Assembly: GCF_010731115.1 (NCBI RefSeq)
Contig: NZ_AP022616.1
Coordinates: 620,001 to 684,000 of the forward strand
DNA from: Mycolicibacterium phocaicum
GTDB lineage: Bacteria; Actinomycetota; Actinomycetes; Mycobacteriales; Mycobacteriaceae
Reading direction: 5' to 3'
Length of the DNA: 64,000 bases
Below are positions 28,054 through 37,857 of the stretch, piece after piece (positions within the stretch are counted from its first letter, which is position 1; the number at the start of each line of letters is the position of its first letter). The position numbers were made by a program, and so were the translations under genes. Under the pieces are notes generated by a model. It saw only the letters and a program-made list of their open reading frames with translations, did not search any database and was not told where the DNA came from.

Positions 28054-28359
28054 CTAGATGCAGGCACCGAACAGACACACACCGCCGTCCGGCTCCCAGC
28101 CGCCGTTCCAGGTGCCGGGCGGGTTTCCATCCGGCGGTGGTGGCGGTCCCCAGTCGTGGTCGCGTGGTGGCGGTCCCCAGTCGTGGTCGCGTGGTGGCGG
28201 TCCCCAGTGGTGGTCCGGCGGCGGAGGTCCCCAGCCGGGGCCGGGCGGCGGCGGTGGCGGACCCCAGTCGGCGCTGGCGACACCGGTGCCCAGCGTCACG
28301 AGGCCGGCGCCGAGGCTGCCGGCGATTGCCAAGCCGGCAATCATCTTGGTGAGTTTCAT
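28054..28359 (-). CDS. Small exported Pro/Trp-rich repeat protein (paralogue B)
   Basis: 101 residues: signal peptide to about residue 30 (TGVASADWG), then repeats of the type DHDWGPPPR, and the C-terminal block NPPGTWNGGWEPDGG followed by VCLFGACI, shared with the gene at 27659-27925. The repeats arise from 27-bp tandem units in the DNA. Likely the result of a local duplication with the other paralogue; the repeat region gives it a different length. Function unknown. Confidence 0.75.
   Translation of the reverse strand: MKLTKMIAGLAIAGSLGAGLVTLGTGVASADWGPPPPPPGPGWGPPPPDHHWGPPPRDHDWGPPPRDHDWGPPPPPDGNPPGTWNGGWEPDGGVCLFGACI
28141..28221. repeat. 27-bp tandem repeat inside the coding sequence
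   Basis: Two identical 27-bp units (28141-28167, 28168-28194) and a third, partly diverged one (28195-28221). They encode the nonapeptide repeats DHDWGPPPR of the exported protein. In frame and multiple of three, so copy number could vary without breaking the gene. Confidence 0.85.
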
Positions 28360-28524
28360 GATCGATCGTCTCCGTTCGTGGCGGACTGTCCGACCATGGA
28401 ACGGCAGCAGGTTGTGGATCAGCTGTGCCTGACGTAAGTGGCAGGTCCCGGTTTGGCATCGTGCCGCTCCCTACAATTGGCCGATGCCTGCCAATCCCCG
28501 GTCCGCCCGAGTCGGAGCCGCGCA

Positions 28525-29376
28525 ATGCTGATCGGCGTCATCGCGGCGTTGGTCGCCTGCTTCAGCTACGGCACGGCGTCGGTTCTGCAGTCCCGTGCCG
28601 CACGACAGGAAGGCGAGGCCGCCGTCGCCGCTCCGACCTTCCGCTCGACGATGTCAGCGATCCTGGCGCCCCTGTTCCTCGCCGGCATGCTCCTGGACGG
28701 GCTGGGATTCCTCGGCAGTCTCGTGTCGGCGCGGCTGATCCCGCTGTTCCTGTCGCAGACGATCATGAGCGCCAATCTCGCGGTGACCGCCGTCTTGAGT
28801 GTGCTGGTGCTCGGGGTGCGCCTGCGCACGCGCGACTGGACCGCCATCGCGATAGTCCTTGCCGCACTGTGTGTCCTCGGTTTCAGCGCCGGTGAACTCG
28901 GCACCGAGGTACCGGGCAGGCACATGCACTGGAGCGTCCTGGCGGCCGCGGTGCTCATCTTCGTCTTCGGGGTGGTGCTCGTCCGGGTGCTCGGCACGAA
29001 GGCTGCGGTGCCGGCCGGCTTGATCGCCGGGATCCTGTACGGCGCCATGGCTGTTGCAGTGCGAATCGCGCACGGGCTGGACCCGTTCCAGTGGCATGCG
29101 CTGGTCTCCGACCCGGCGGCGTGGGCGGTGCTGGTCGCCGGCGGCGGTGGCTTCTACCTGTTCACCGTCGCGCTGCAGATCGGCTCGGTGAACGGGGTGG
29201 CCGCCGCACTCGTCATGGGGGAGACGGTGATCCCCGGAGTGGTCGGCGTCCTGCTCCTGGGTGATGTGGCCAAGCCCGGCCTCGGGTGGCTGGTCGGGGT
29301 TGCCTTCGCCACCGCGGTCGCGGGTGCGGTCGCGATCGCGATCTTCGGTGCGGCAGAACAGGAACCGGCGGTCTAG
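28525..29376 (+). CDS. DMT/EamA-like integral membrane protein
   Basis: 283 residues with nine to ten membrane helices and almost no soluble part. It starts at [27 protein letters not shown] (ATG 28525, with GGAG 8 bp upstream), a pattern seen in drug/metabolite-transporter-like proteins of actinobacteria. Two EamA-like halves can be made out. Substrate unknown. Its stop overlaps the convergent isocitrate lyase stop by four bases. Confidence 0.8.
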   Translation: MLIGVIAALVACFSYGTASVLQSRAARQEGEAAVAAPTFRSTMSAILAPLFLAGMLLDGLGFLGSLVSARLIPLFLSQTIMSANLAVTAVLSVLVLGVRLRTRDWTAIAIVLAALCVLGFSAGELGTEVPGRHMHWSVLAAAVLIFVFGVVLVRVLGTKAAVPAGLIAGILYGAMAVAVRIAHGLDPFQWHALVSDPAAWAVLVAGGGGFYLFTVALQIGSVNGVAAALVMGETVIPGVVGVLLLGDVAKPGLGWLVGVAFATAVAGAVAIAIFGAAEQEPAV

Positions 29377-31649
29377 TCCTCCTTGCGGATCAAGCGGCCG
29401 AGAGCCTCGCGGTCCGGTGCCAGCAGTTCGTCGATCCGTGCCTTGTTCACGTCGGCGACGATGATCTCACCGACCTCCTGGTAGACGTTGCTGAACAGGC
29501 CGTGCGACTTCATCTTCTCGGTCTGGTAGATGTTGTCCTCGGTCGGCGTCACGTAGTAGACGATCTCCGACTTGAACCGGTGGATCAGCCAGACGTGGAT
29601 CAGATCCATCAGCCGCTTCTGCCGCAGCTTCTCGGCGAAGGTGTTCTGGTCGCGCACCGTGAGGATGTTGCGGCCGTACCGGTCCTTGATCGGGTCGACG
29701 ACGACGTTCGCCAGTGGCTCGTCACCGCTGCCGTAGATGCCCAGATCCAGGACGTCGGAACCGGCGCGACGGGGACGCAGCTGCACGTGCAACTTCTCGC
29801 CGATCTGGTAGTGATCACTCCACATGGCCAGCCACTCTTCGAGGAGCTTCTTGGGCACCTCGGTCTGGACCAGGTGCTGATGCTGCGTGGAGCCGGCACC
29901 CATCGCCTTGGTGGTCGCGGTCCGGCCCGACGACGCGGCCAGCGCGGCATCGCTGCGCGGCCCGCCGACGAGGGTTTGCGGTGTGCGGTAGGGAGATTCG
30001 ACGAGCCGCATCTTCCGTTGCAGACGGGCCAGCGCCAGCATGCCCTCCTGGCGCAGGGATGTCGCGAACTCCTCGCACGCGACACCGTCCACCTGGTGGC
30101 CGCCGTAGGTGATGAAGTTGAAGACGAACCCCATCTTGCCGAGTTCCTCTGGGAATGCCCGCATCTCGTCGTCGGTCATGCCCGTGGTGTCCCAGTTGAA
30201 CGACGGCGACAGGTTGTACGCCAGCATCTGGTCGGGGAATTCGGCATGGATGGCCTCCGCGAATTCCCGGGCGTCGGCCAGGTCCGCGGTCTTGGTCTCC
30301 ATCCACAGGATGTCCGCGAAGGGCGCGGCCGCAAGGGATTTCGCGATCGCGTACGGGATGCCGCCGCGCACCTGGTAATAGCCCTCGGGGGTCTTGGCGA
30401 GCTCACAATCCCATGCCACGTCGGCACCGAGTTCGCGGGCCTTCTCACGCGCCGCGTACAGCGAGGCGCGGGCCGCGAACTTGCGCCACTCCTCGGGGCT
30501 CACCGTGGTGGCCTCGCCCTCCTTGGCGCGGAACTGCAGTACTTCGGCCACCGCCTCGCAGTAGGTGTTGAGCCCCGAATCCGCCTGCCACGCTTCGACG
30601 AACTTCGACTCGACCTTGTCGAAAACCGAGTCGACGGACTGCCCGGAATTCTGGTCCCAGGACGCGGCCGCCTCGTCGATGAGGCCCGCGATGCCATGGC
30701 TGTCCAGCCACGCCTCCGCGGTGGCGTACTGCCCTTCGGGCAACGCGTAGAGCAGGTGTCCGCGTAGGTCGGTGACGCCCTTGTCGTGGAAGCGGCGCAC
30801 CATCGCCAGGAAACACGACTTGTAGGACGGGATGTTGAGGTTGGTGGCGCCCAGCAGGAACGGCTGATCACGCTCGTCGGCTGCGCTGTCGATGAGGTTG
30901 GCGGCCTCGGCGTCGGTGCGCGCCACGATGATTCCCGGCACGCCCATCATGTCGAGCTGGAAGCGCGCGGTGTTGAGGCGCTTGAGCTGTTCGTCCGACG
31001 GCACCAGCACCTTGCCGCCCTGGTGGCCGCACTTCTTGGTGCCGGGCCGCTGGTCCTCGATGTGGTAACCGGGGACGCCCGACTCGACGAAACGGCGAAT
31101 CAGGTTGCGTACGTGGGCATCTCCACCGTGGCCGGTGTCGGCGTCGGCGATGATGAACGGCCGGTAGTCGATAGCCGGGGTGGCGGCCCGCTGTTCCTCG
31201 GTCATCTGCAGCCGCAGGTACTGCTGGTTGCGGTCCGCGGTCAGCAGGGCACGCACCAGGCCGGCGGCCTCGTCGGGCACCTGACTCAGCGGGTAGCTCG
31301 CCAGGTCGGGCCCGGGGTCCTCGCTGATGGAGCCCTTGGCCGAGGTGGCCCAGCCACCGAGGTAGATGCCTTCGATGCCGATCCGCTTCATCACCACGGC
31401 CTGGCCGGGGGAGTACGGCCCGAACGTCGTGATGCTCTTCTTCTGCGCGAACAGTTCGCGCAGCCGCGGGTAGAACGCCTCGGCGGCCTGCCGGGCCACC
31501 GGGTAGTCGGACGGGATGGTGCCGCGCTGTTCGACGACCTGACGCGCGGTGTAGAGCCGCGTGATGCCGTCGAAACGGGGGCTGTCGAAATACTCCTGCA
31601 CGTCGGCGACGTTCTGCTCGAAAGACGTCGCAACTGCTTCGAGAGTCAT
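29373..31649 (-). CDS. aceA: Isocitrate lyase ICL2 (large form)
   Basis: 758 residues, matching mycobacterial ICL2 (~766) rather than the ~428-residue ICL1. The active-site signature is TKKCGHQGG with catalytic Cys207; other conserved parts are [30 protein letters not shown] and the metal site [10 protein letters not shown]. The extra C-terminal domain typical of ICL2, which in M. tuberculosis binds acetyl-CoA and activates the enzyme, is present. It cleaves isocitrate to succinate and glyoxylate in the glyoxylate shunt and can act as methylisocitrate lyase. AAGGAGC ribosome-binding site upstream of ATG 31649. Confidence 0.95.
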   Translation of the reverse strand: MTLEAVATSFEQNVADVQEYFDSPRFDGITRLYTARQVVEQRGTIPSDYPVARQAAEAFYPRLRELFAQKKSITTFGPYSPGQAVVMKRIGIEGIYLGGWATSAKGSISEDPGPDLASYPLSQVPDEAAGLVRALLTADRNQQYLRLQMTEEQRAATPAIDYRPFIIADADTGHGGDAHVRNLIRRFVESGVPGYHIEDQRPGTKKCGHQGGKVLVPSDEQLKRLNTARFQLDMMGVPGIIVARTDAEAANLIDSAADERDQPFLLGATNLNIPSYKSCFLAMVRRFHDKGVTDLRGHLLYALPEGQYATAEAWLDSHGIAGLIDEAAASWDQNSGQSVDSVFDKVESKFVEAWQADSGLNTYCEAVAEVLQFRAKEGEATTVSPEEWRKFAARASLYAAREKARELGADVAWDCELAKTPEGYYQVRGGIPYAIAKSLAAAPFADILWMETKTADLADAREFAEAIHAEFPDQMLAYNLSPSFNWDTTGMTDDEMRAFPEELGKMGFVFNFITYGGHQVDGVACEEFATSLRQEGMLALARLQRKMRLVESPYRTPQTLVGGPRSDAALAASSGRTATTKAMGAGSTQHQHLVQTEVPKKLLEEWLAMWSDHYQIGEKLHVQLRPRRAGSDVLDLGIYGSGDEPLANVVVDPIKDRYGRNILTVRDQNTFAEKLRQKRLMDLIHVWLIHRFKSEIVYYVTPTEDNIYQTEKMKSHGLFSNVYQEVGEIIVADVNKARIDELLAPDREALGRLIRKED

Positions 31650-31723
31650 GGACTGCTCCTTGCTGAGCTTGTTTCCGATGAGCTCTCCGAGCCTATCGCC
31701 GCGGGGCGGCCGTGAATACGCGA

Positions 31724-32119
31724 TCAGACATTCACATCGAACCCGAGGCCGACGTCGCAGGCGGCCTGCCCGCCCCGGATGCCCCAGTTCTCCAGCGCGC
31801 TCTCGCGCAGCAGGATCGTGATGTGGTCGGCCGGAATGTCGAAGGCGGCCAGGCCGCGCACGATCTGTCGGTACAGCTCGCGCTTGGCAGCCACCGACCG
31901 GCCGGCGAAACAGTCGATGGTCACCAGGGTGTACCGCTCGGGGTGCGCGAGATGCGGCGCGTGCGAAACCCGGTGCGGCTCATGGGCCACCAGCCGGACG
32001 TGTTTGTCGCCGACCGGGATCCGGAACGCGGCTACCAGCGCACCGTGGACGGCGTCGATGAGCGCGACCTCGTCAGACTGGCTGTACCGGCGTCGGACCT
32101 CGATCAGGGAACTCGGCAT
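31724..32119 (-). CDS. Tautomerase-superfamily protein
   Basis: 131 residues beginning Met-Pro, which leaves Pro as the N-terminal catalytic base of tautomerases after Met removal; this is why ATG 32119 is chosen over 32134. It has the 4-oxalocrotonate-tautomerase/MIF-like layout ([37 protein letters not shown]), with the C-terminal [15 protein letters not shown]. Role unknown. It lies 27 bp beyond the fused cyclotransferase gene and may be co-transcribed with it. Confidence 0.8.
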   Translation of the reverse strand: MPSSLIEVRRRYSQSDEVALIDAVHGALVAAFRIPVGDKHVRLVAHEPHRVSHAPHLAHPERYTLVTIDCFAGRSVAAKRELYRQIVRGLAAFDIPADHITILLRESALENWGIRGGQAACDVGLGFDVNV

Positions 32120-32146
32120 GGCGCTGATCGTCACACCCGGCGGCCG

Positions 32147-33535
32147 TCAGCGCACCTGAATTTCCGCTTCGGTCGCCGCATCGAACCGGACCCGGTACAC
32201 GGCCGGCCAGTACTTGCCCGTGACCAGGAACTGCCCGTTGCCGTCGGGCCCGCCGAGATGCGCGATGCCGTTGAGCACGCCGGCTTCGCCGTGCCAGGCA
32301 GCCTCGCGCAGACCGGTGGCGTACACGACCGCCGTGACGACGCCCGTGGCGGCGTCGACCTCGATGATCTGGTCGGTGGGGAACACGTTGGCCCAGATCC
32401 GGTTGCCGACGCAGTCGAGGCTGTTGAGTCCCGGCACGCGAATTCCGTTGTAGGTCACGGCCAGAGTGCCGGTTTCGCGCATGTCGTCGAGTCGGTGGAT
32501 GCGCAGTACCGCGGACCCGTCGCTGCGGATCAACCGGTCGCCGGCGCGGCACAGGCCCCAGCCCTGACCGTCGAGCGGTACCTCCCGCAGCATGGTCAGC
32601 GTGGCCTTGTCCCACTCGATGGCGACGCCGTTCTCGTAGGTCAGCTGCCACAGGTGCGCGCCGGCGTCGGCGATGCCCTCACCGAAATAGGCGGGCGGCA
32701 GCGGAACCACGCGACGCAACTGTCCGGTATCGGCGTCCAGTTCGCGCAGCTCGGATTTTCCTTCGAGACCCGTGCTCTCATACAGCGTCGCGCCGTCGAC
32801 GAACATGCCCTCGGTGAAGGCGACGGGGTCGTGATCGAACCGTTCGAGTACGACGGGTTGGAGTCTGGCGACCTGATCGGCCGCGGCGGTGGGGATCCCG
32901 GCCACCACGATCAGGAGCGTGCCGACTGCCGTCAGCGTCACGGCGGTGATCGCGGCGGTGTGTTCCTGTACCCAGTGGCGCATCCGCTCCAGGCCCTTCT
33001 CGGCGTACCGCGAGGCCACCAGGTGCGCCAGGATGGGAGCGGCGGTGGTTGATCCGGCCAGGGCGACGAAAAAGCCGATGGCACCGGCTTTTTCGGTGGG
33101 TGCGGTCAGCAGGGCGTCGATGGCCACGCCGCCCGCGACGCACGCCAGGATGAACTTCGGGTTCGCGACGGCGAAGACCAGCCCGGTGACGCCGGTGACC
33201 AGTGGCGACGCGGACTGCAGCCGGGTGAGCCAGCCCGTCGCCTGCGCGTAGTGCCTGCGCCGCAGCCACGTGACGACACCGAGCGCGACCAGCACGATGC
33301 CGATGCCGAGCTGCAACCGGGAACTGGTCGCGGCGGCGTGGGACTGCCCGACGGGCGAGACCAGCACCACTGCGCTGATGACGGCGGCCATCCCGACGAG
33401 CCACCCGCAGAGGTACGTCAGGCCGGTGCTGCGGGGCCGGTCCGAGTACAGCAGGAGCAGCACCGGCGGCAGGACCGCCATCGGAGACAGCGCCACGATG
33501 AGCGCGTCGGGGATCAACCACGTCACACGAGCCAT
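32147..33535 (-). CDS. Fusion of a GAP/LysE-like membrane protein with glutaminyl-peptide cyclotransferase
   Basis: 462 residues in one open frame. Residues 1 to about 220 have six hydrophobic segments and resemble mycobacterial GAP (glycopeptidolipid-addressing) / LysE-like proteins (IPDALIVALSPMAVLPPVLLLL, GLVFAVANPKFILACVAGG). From about 225 a glutamine cyclotransferase domain follows (VAFTEGMFVDGATLYESTGL, GWGLCRAGDRLIRSDGS, GLNSLDCVGNRIWANVF). The last membrane helix ends in IPTAAADQ, like a signal-peptide cleavage site, so the cyclase part may face outside. Start MARVTW at 33535. Glutaminyl cyclases make N-terminal pyroglutamate on exported proteins. Confidence 0.8.
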   Translation of the reverse strand: MARVTWLIPDALIVALSPMAVLPPVLLLLYSDRPRSTGLTYLCGWLVGMAAVISAVVLVSPVGQSHAAATSSRLQLGIGIVLVALGVVTWLRRRHYAQATGWLTRLQSASPLVTGVTGLVFAVANPKFILACVAGGVAIDALLTAPTEKAGAIGFFVALAGSTTAAPILAHLVASRYAEKGLERMRHWVQEHTAAITAVTLTAVGTLLIVVAGIPTAAADQVARLQPVVLERFDHDPVAFTEGMFVDGATLYESTGLEGKSELRELDADTGQLRRVVPLPPAYFGEGIADAGAHLWQLTYENGVAIEWDKATLTMLREVPLDGQGWGLCRAGDRLIRSDGSAVLRIHRLDDMRETGTLAVTYNGIRVPGLNSLDCVGNRIWANVFPTDQIIEVDAATGVVTAVVYATGLREAAWHGEAGVLNGIAHLGGPDGNGQFLVTGKYWPAVYRVRFDAATEAEIQVR

Positions 33536-33597
33536 CCTGCCCAAGTGTCCGCCCGGCGCGGACGTCCGGCCGGTGATCGGGCAGGCTGGAGCACACG

Positions 33598-36135
33598 ATG
33601 GCACCCCGCATATCCCTCTTGGACGACCCCGCCGACCTGTCCGCGCTGCGCGCGACGGGCGCTGACCCCGACGAACTGCTGGCATCGTTCGCCGCGTGGG
33701 CCGAGGCGTCGGGGACCGCGCTGTACCCGGCGCAGGAGGAGGCCCTGATCGAGCTGGTGAGCGGCGCCAACGTCGTGCTGGCGACGCCGACCGGTTCCGG
33801 CAAGTCGCTGGTGGCCACGGGCGGGGTGTATTTCGCGCTCGCGGCGAACCGGCGCAGCTACTACACCGCGCCGATCAAGGCCTTGGTCAGTGAGAAGTTC
33901 TTCGCCCTGTGCGACGTCTTCGGCGCCGCCAACGTCGGCATGCTCACCGGCGATGCCGCGGTCAACGCCGGCGCGCCGATCATCGCGTGCACGGCCGAGA
34001 TCCTCGCGAACATCGCGCTGCGGGAAGGTGCCGACGCGGACATCGGGCTCGTCGTGATGGACGAGTTCCACTTCTACGGTGACCCCGACCGCGGCTGGGC
34101 CTGGCAGGTGCCACTGCTGGAACTGCCCAGGGCCCAGTTCCTGTTGATGTCGGCGACGCTCGGCGACGTCACGGTCCTGCGTGAGGACCTCACCCGCCGC
34201 ACCGGCCGGCCGACGGCTCTGGTGGCCGGCGCCGAGCGCCCGGTGCCGCTGTTCTACAGCTACGCCACCACCGCGATGCACGAGACCATCGCCGACCTGT
34301 TGCAGACCAAGCAGGCGCCGATCTACGTCGTGCATTTCACCCAGGCCGCCGCGCTGGAGCGGGCGCAGGCGCTGATGTCGGTCAACGTGAGCACCAAGGA
34401 GGAGAAGGCGGCCATCGCCGAGCACATCGGGGGCTTCCGCTTCACGACGGCGTTCGGTTCGACGCTGTCACGGCTCGTGCGCCACGGCATCGGCGTGCAC
34501 CATGCCGGCATGCTGCCCAAGTACCGGCGCCTGGTGGAACAGCTCGCCCAGGCCGGGCTGCTGAAGGTCATCTGCGGCACCGACACCCTCGGCGTCGGCA
34601 TCAACGTGCCGATCCGCACCGTCGTCTTCTCGGCGTTGTCGAAGTACGACGGCACCCGCACCCGGCTGCTCAATGCCCGCGAGTTCCACCAGATCGCCGG
34701 CCGCGCCGGGCGGGCAGGCTACGACACCGCGGGCACGGTCGTGGTGCAGGCCCCCGAGCACGAGGTGGAGAACCTCAAGCAGTTCGCCAAGGTCGCCGAC
34801 GATCCGAAGAAGCGCCGAAAGCTGGTGCGCCGCAAAGCGCCCGACGGCATGGTGCCGTGGGGTGAGAACACCATGAAGCGCCTCGTCGAGGCCGCGCCGG
34901 AAGCACTCACGAGCAACATGCGGGTGTCCACGGCCATGATCCTCGACGTCGTCGACCGCCCCGGTGACCCCTGTCTGGCCATGCGCCGGCTGCTCGGTGA
35001 GAACCATGAGCCGCGCAAGAGGCAGCTGCGGCACATCCGCGAGGCGGTCGGCATCGCGCGCTCACTGCTGCAGGCCGGCGTGCTGGAACGTCTCGCCGAA
35101 CCCGAGGAAGACGGCAGGCGCTACCGGCTCACGGTCGACCTGCCGCCGGATTTCGCGCTGAACCAGCCACTGTCGACTTTCGCGCTCGCGGCGGTCGAGC
35201 TGCTCGACCCGGATTCGGAAACGTTTGCGCGCGACGTGGTTTCGGTGATCGAGGCGACGCTGGAGGACCCACGCCAGATCCTGGCGGCCCAGCTGAAGAA
35301 GGCCCGGGGTGAGGCCGTCGCGGCGATGAAGGCCGAAGGCATCGAATACGACGAACGCATCGAACTGCTCGACGACATCACGTATCCGCGTCCGCTCGAT
35401 GAACTGCTGACGCACTGCTTCGAGGTGTACTGCCGGAGCAACCCGTGGGCCGCGGACGGGCACCCGGCCCCGAAGTCCGTCGTGCGCGAGATGTGGGAGC
35501 GGGGGCTGACGTTCAAGGAGTACGTCAGTGCCTACGGCCTGACCCGCACCGAGGGCGCGGTGCTGCGGTACCTGTCCGATGCTTTCAAGGCGCTGCGCTC
35601 GGGAGTGCCGGCCACCGCCCGGACCGACGAGTTCACCGACATCGTCGAATGGCTGGGTGAGCTTGTGCGCCAGGTTGATTCGAGCCTGCTCGACGAATGG
35701 GAGCAACTGACCAGCGCCGATCAGGTCGACGAGGTGGCGGTGATGGCGCCGGTGCGGCCGCTGACCGGCAACGAGCGGGCATTCACCGCTATGGTCCGCA
35801 ATGCGTTGTTCCGCAGGGTGGAGCTGTGGGCCCGGCACCGCTGGGACGAGCTCGGGGCCCTGGACTCCGGGTCGGGGTGGACAGCGCAGCGCTGGGAAGA
35901 GGTGGGGGAGCAGTACTTCGCCGAACACGAGGACATCGGCACCGGGGCCGACGCGCGCGGCCCGGCGATGCTGATCTTCGACCGGGCGCCCGACGTGTGG
36001 CGCGTCCGGCAGATTCTGGACGACCCGGCGCACGATCATGACTGGGGCATCGACGTGGAGGTCGACCTGCGCGCGTCCGACGAGGACGGCGCGCCGGTCA
36101 TCCGGGTCGTCGATGCGGGGCTTTTCGGTAGCTGA
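33598..36135 (+). CDS. Ski2-like DEAD/DEAH-box helicase with C-terminal DUF3516
   Basis: 845-residue superfamily II helicase. Walker A is ATPTGSGKS (62-70), motif II is DEFH (155-158), SAT is in LLMSATLGD, and motif VI is QIAGRAGRAGYD (365 on). The C-terminal ~350 residues match the actinobacterial DUF3516 region (ITYPRPLDELLTHCFEVY, LTFKEYVSAYGLTRTEGAVLRYLSDAFKAL). Probably an RNA helicase involved in RNA turnover or ribosome biogenesis; direct evidence for a substrate is lacking. It is divergent from the fusion gene (62 bp) and followed by an acyltransferase after 26 bp. Confidence 0.9.
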   Translation: MAPRISLLDDPADLSALRATGADPDELLASFAAWAEASGTALYPAQEEALIELVSGANVVLATPTGSGKSLVATGGVYFALAANRRSYYTAPIKALVSEKFFALCDVFGAANVGMLTGDAAVNAGAPIIACTAEILANIALREGADADIGLVVMDEFHFYGDPDRGWAWQVPLLELPRAQFLLMSATLGDVTVLREDLTRRTGRPTALVAGAERPVPLFYSYATTAMHETIADLLQTKQAPIYVVHFTQAAALERAQALMSVNVSTKEEKAAIAEHIGGFRFTTAFGSTLSRLVRHGIGVHHAGMLPKYRRLVEQLAQAGLLKVICGTDTLGVGINVPIRTVVFSALSKYDGTRTRLLNAREFHQIAGRAGRAGYDTAGTVVVQAPEHEVENLKQFAKVADDPKKRRKLVRRKAPDGMVPWGENTMKRLVEAAPEALTSNMRVSTAMILDVVDRPGDPCLAMRRLLGENHEPRKRQLRHIREAVGIARSLLQAGVLERLAEPEEDGRRYRLTVDLPPDFALNQPLSTFALAAVELLDPDSETFARDVVSVIEATLEDPRQILAAQLKKARGEAVAAMKAEGIEYDERIELLDDITYPRPLDELLTHCFEVYCRSNPWAADGHPAPKSVVREMWERGLTFKEYVSAYGLTRTEGAVLRYLSDAFKALRSGVPATARTDEFTDIVEWLGELVRQVDSSLLDEWEQLTSADQVDEVAVMAPVRPLTGNERAFTAMVRNALFRRVELWARHRWDELGALDSGSGWTAQRWEEVGEQYFAEHEDIGTGADARGPAMLIFDRAPDVWRVRQILDDPAHDHDWGIDVEVDLRASDEDGAPVIRVVDAGLFGS

Positions 36136-36161
36136 GCGCGCTTCTCGGGCAGACTGGGCGC

Positions 36162-37304
36162 ATGACCGCCCCTGCCGCCGAGCCCGTCAGCGGCACCCGT
36201 GGGTTCCTGCCTGCGGTCGAGGGGTTGCGGGCGGCCGCGGCCCTGGGGGTGGTGCTCACGCATGTGGCATTGCAGACGGGCTACACCGACGGGGTCGCCG
36301 GCCGGTTGCTGGCGCGCTTCGACCTGGCGGTGGCCGTGTTCTTCGCGTTGTCGGGTTTCCTGCTGTGGCGTGGTCACGCGGCTGCGGCGCACGGGCTGCG
36401 ACCCGAACCCGAGGCGGCGCCGTACTACCGGTCCCGGCTGGTCCGGATCATGCCCGCGTATCTGCTGACGGTGGTCGCGGTGTTGACCCTGTTGCCGGAC
36501 GCCCACCGCGCGGACCGGGCGGTGTGGCTCGCGAATCTGACCCTGACGCAGGTCTTCGTCCCCAAGACGCTGATCGCCGGGCTCACGCAGATGTGGAGCC
36601 TGTCGGTCGAGATGGCCTTCTATCTCGTGGTGCCGTTGTTGGCGGTCCTGGTCGCGAAAGTGTCACTGCGCCTGCGCGTTCCGGTGATCGCGGGCGTGGC
36701 GCTGCTCAGTTTCGGTTGGGGTTATCTGCCGATCCCGGCGTACCACGGGGCCAATCCGCTCAACTGGCTGCCGGCCTACGCCTCGTGGTTCGCCGTGGGG
36801 ATGTTGTTGGCGGAGTGGATGTTCCGGCCGTACGGCTGGGCACATCGGTTGGCTCGGCAGCGCTCGATCCTGATGGCGGTGGCGGTCGTCGCGTTCCTGG
36901 TGGCAGCATCGCCGCTGGCCATGCCCGGCGGCCACCAGCACGCAACCCTCGGCCAGTTCATCGTGCGGACGGCGCTCGGGGCCGTCATCGCCTGGGCCCT
37001 GCTGGCGCCGCTGGTCCTGGACGTCCCGGACGGCCGGCACCGGGTACTGGCCAGCGCCCCGATGGTGACGCTCGGCCGCTGGTCGTACGGCCTGTTCCTC
37101 TGGCACCTCGCCGCCCTCGACATGGTGCTCGCCATGATCGGGCAGACGACGTTCCCCGGCGCACTACCGGTCGTGATGGTCCTGACGACGACGTTCGGCT
37201 TCGCGGTGGCCGCGGTGAGTTACGCGCTGCTCGAGGAGCCGTGCCGGCTGGCGCTGCGGCGCTGGGAAGCCCGGCGCCGGACTGCGGCGGCGGTCGCGAC
37301 CTAG
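36162..37304 (+). CDS. Membrane acyltransferase (acyltransferase-3 / OafA-like)
   Basis: 380 residues with about ten membrane helices. It carries the acyltransferase-3 signature VEGLRAAAALGVVLTHV, AVFFALSGFLLWRGH and YYRSRLVRIMPAYLL, and the QMWSLSVEMAFYLVVPL segment of the family. The C-terminal ~30 residues are basic and cytoplasmic. Presumably O-acylates an envelope glycan or glycolipid. No SGNH partner is adjacent, unlike the gene at 15856. Confidence 0.87.
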   Translation: MTAPAAEPVSGTRGFLPAVEGLRAAAALGVVLTHVALQTGYTDGVAGRLLARFDLAVAVFFALSGFLLWRGHAAAAHGLRPEPEAAPYYRSRLVRIMPAYLLTVVAVLTLLPDAHRADRAVWLANLTLTQVFVPKTLIAGLTQMWSLSVEMAFYLVVPLLAVLVAKVSLRLRVPVIAGVALLSFGWGYLPIPAYHGANPLNWLPAYASWFAVGMLLAEWMFRPYGWAHRLARQRSILMAVAVVAFLVAASPLAMPGGHQHATLGQFIVRTALGAVIAWALLAPLVLDVPDGRHRVLASAPMVTLGRWSYGLFLWHLAALDMVLAMIGQTTFPGALPVVMVLTTTFGFAVAAVSYALLEEPCRLALRRWEARRRTAAAVAT

Positions 37305-37313
37305 AGTTGCGGT

Positions 37314-37814
37314 GTGCGATTCAAGCGTCAGGGGCCGCTGGACCAGATGAACGCCGCGGTGGCCGATCTGGAACTGCCCGAGGCCGTGTACAAGACATGT
37401 CCTTGGCAGCCGCGGGATCTCGTGACCGAGGGCCTGCGGCAGTGGTTGCGGTGCTGCGGCGCGGCAATGCGGGACGGTCAGGTGATCGGTATGCCGTCGC
37501 ACGCCGTCGACGAGGCCTGGCACGGCCTGATTCTCTGTACCGCAAGGTATTCGGCGTTCTGTGACGCGGCATATGGCCAGTTCCTGCACCATCATCCCGA
37601 AGGCGGGGCGCCCGCCGGTGCCGTCTCGGAGCCGATGCACGAGCAACTCCGGCGGACGGTCATCGCCTGGGAGAAAGTCGCCGGACCCGATGAGGTCTGC
37701 GTGCTGTGGGACCTCGACGAACGGGTCGGCGTCGACAAACCGTGGGGAATCGCGGCGGCGCGGGTCGAGGAAGTCAGGTCGGCATACCGGGCTTTTCAGG
37801 TCCGAACGAGATGA
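37314..37814 (+). CDS. Conserved protein with a GRDP/DUF1399-like motif
   Basis: 166 residues, start GTG 37314, 9 bp after the acyltransferase stop. The segment MPSHAVDEAWHGLILCTARYS, then FCDAAYGQFLHHHP, resembles the signature of the glycine-rich-domain (GRDP, DUF1399-like) proteins known from plants and scattered bacteria. Four Cys and several His residues could bind metal. No signal or membrane segment. Function unknown. Confidence 0.7.
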   Translation: MRFKRQGPLDQMNAAVADLELPEAVYKTCPWQPRDLVTEGLRQWLRCCGAAMRDGQVIGMPSHAVDEAWHGLILCTARYSAFCDAAYGQFLHHHPEGGAPAGAVSEPMHEQLRRTVIAWEKVAGPDEVCVLWDLDERVGVDKPWGIAAARVEEVRSAYRAFQVRTR

Positions 37815-37857
37815 CGGGGGCCGGTACACGCGATAGCCTGACCCGTTACGGACGCCG

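Noticed and set aside
28141..28221. Short regular repeats that could suggest a CRISPR array.
   Set aside because: The 27-bp units are contiguous without spacers, are in frame and encode nonapeptide repeats of an exported protein.
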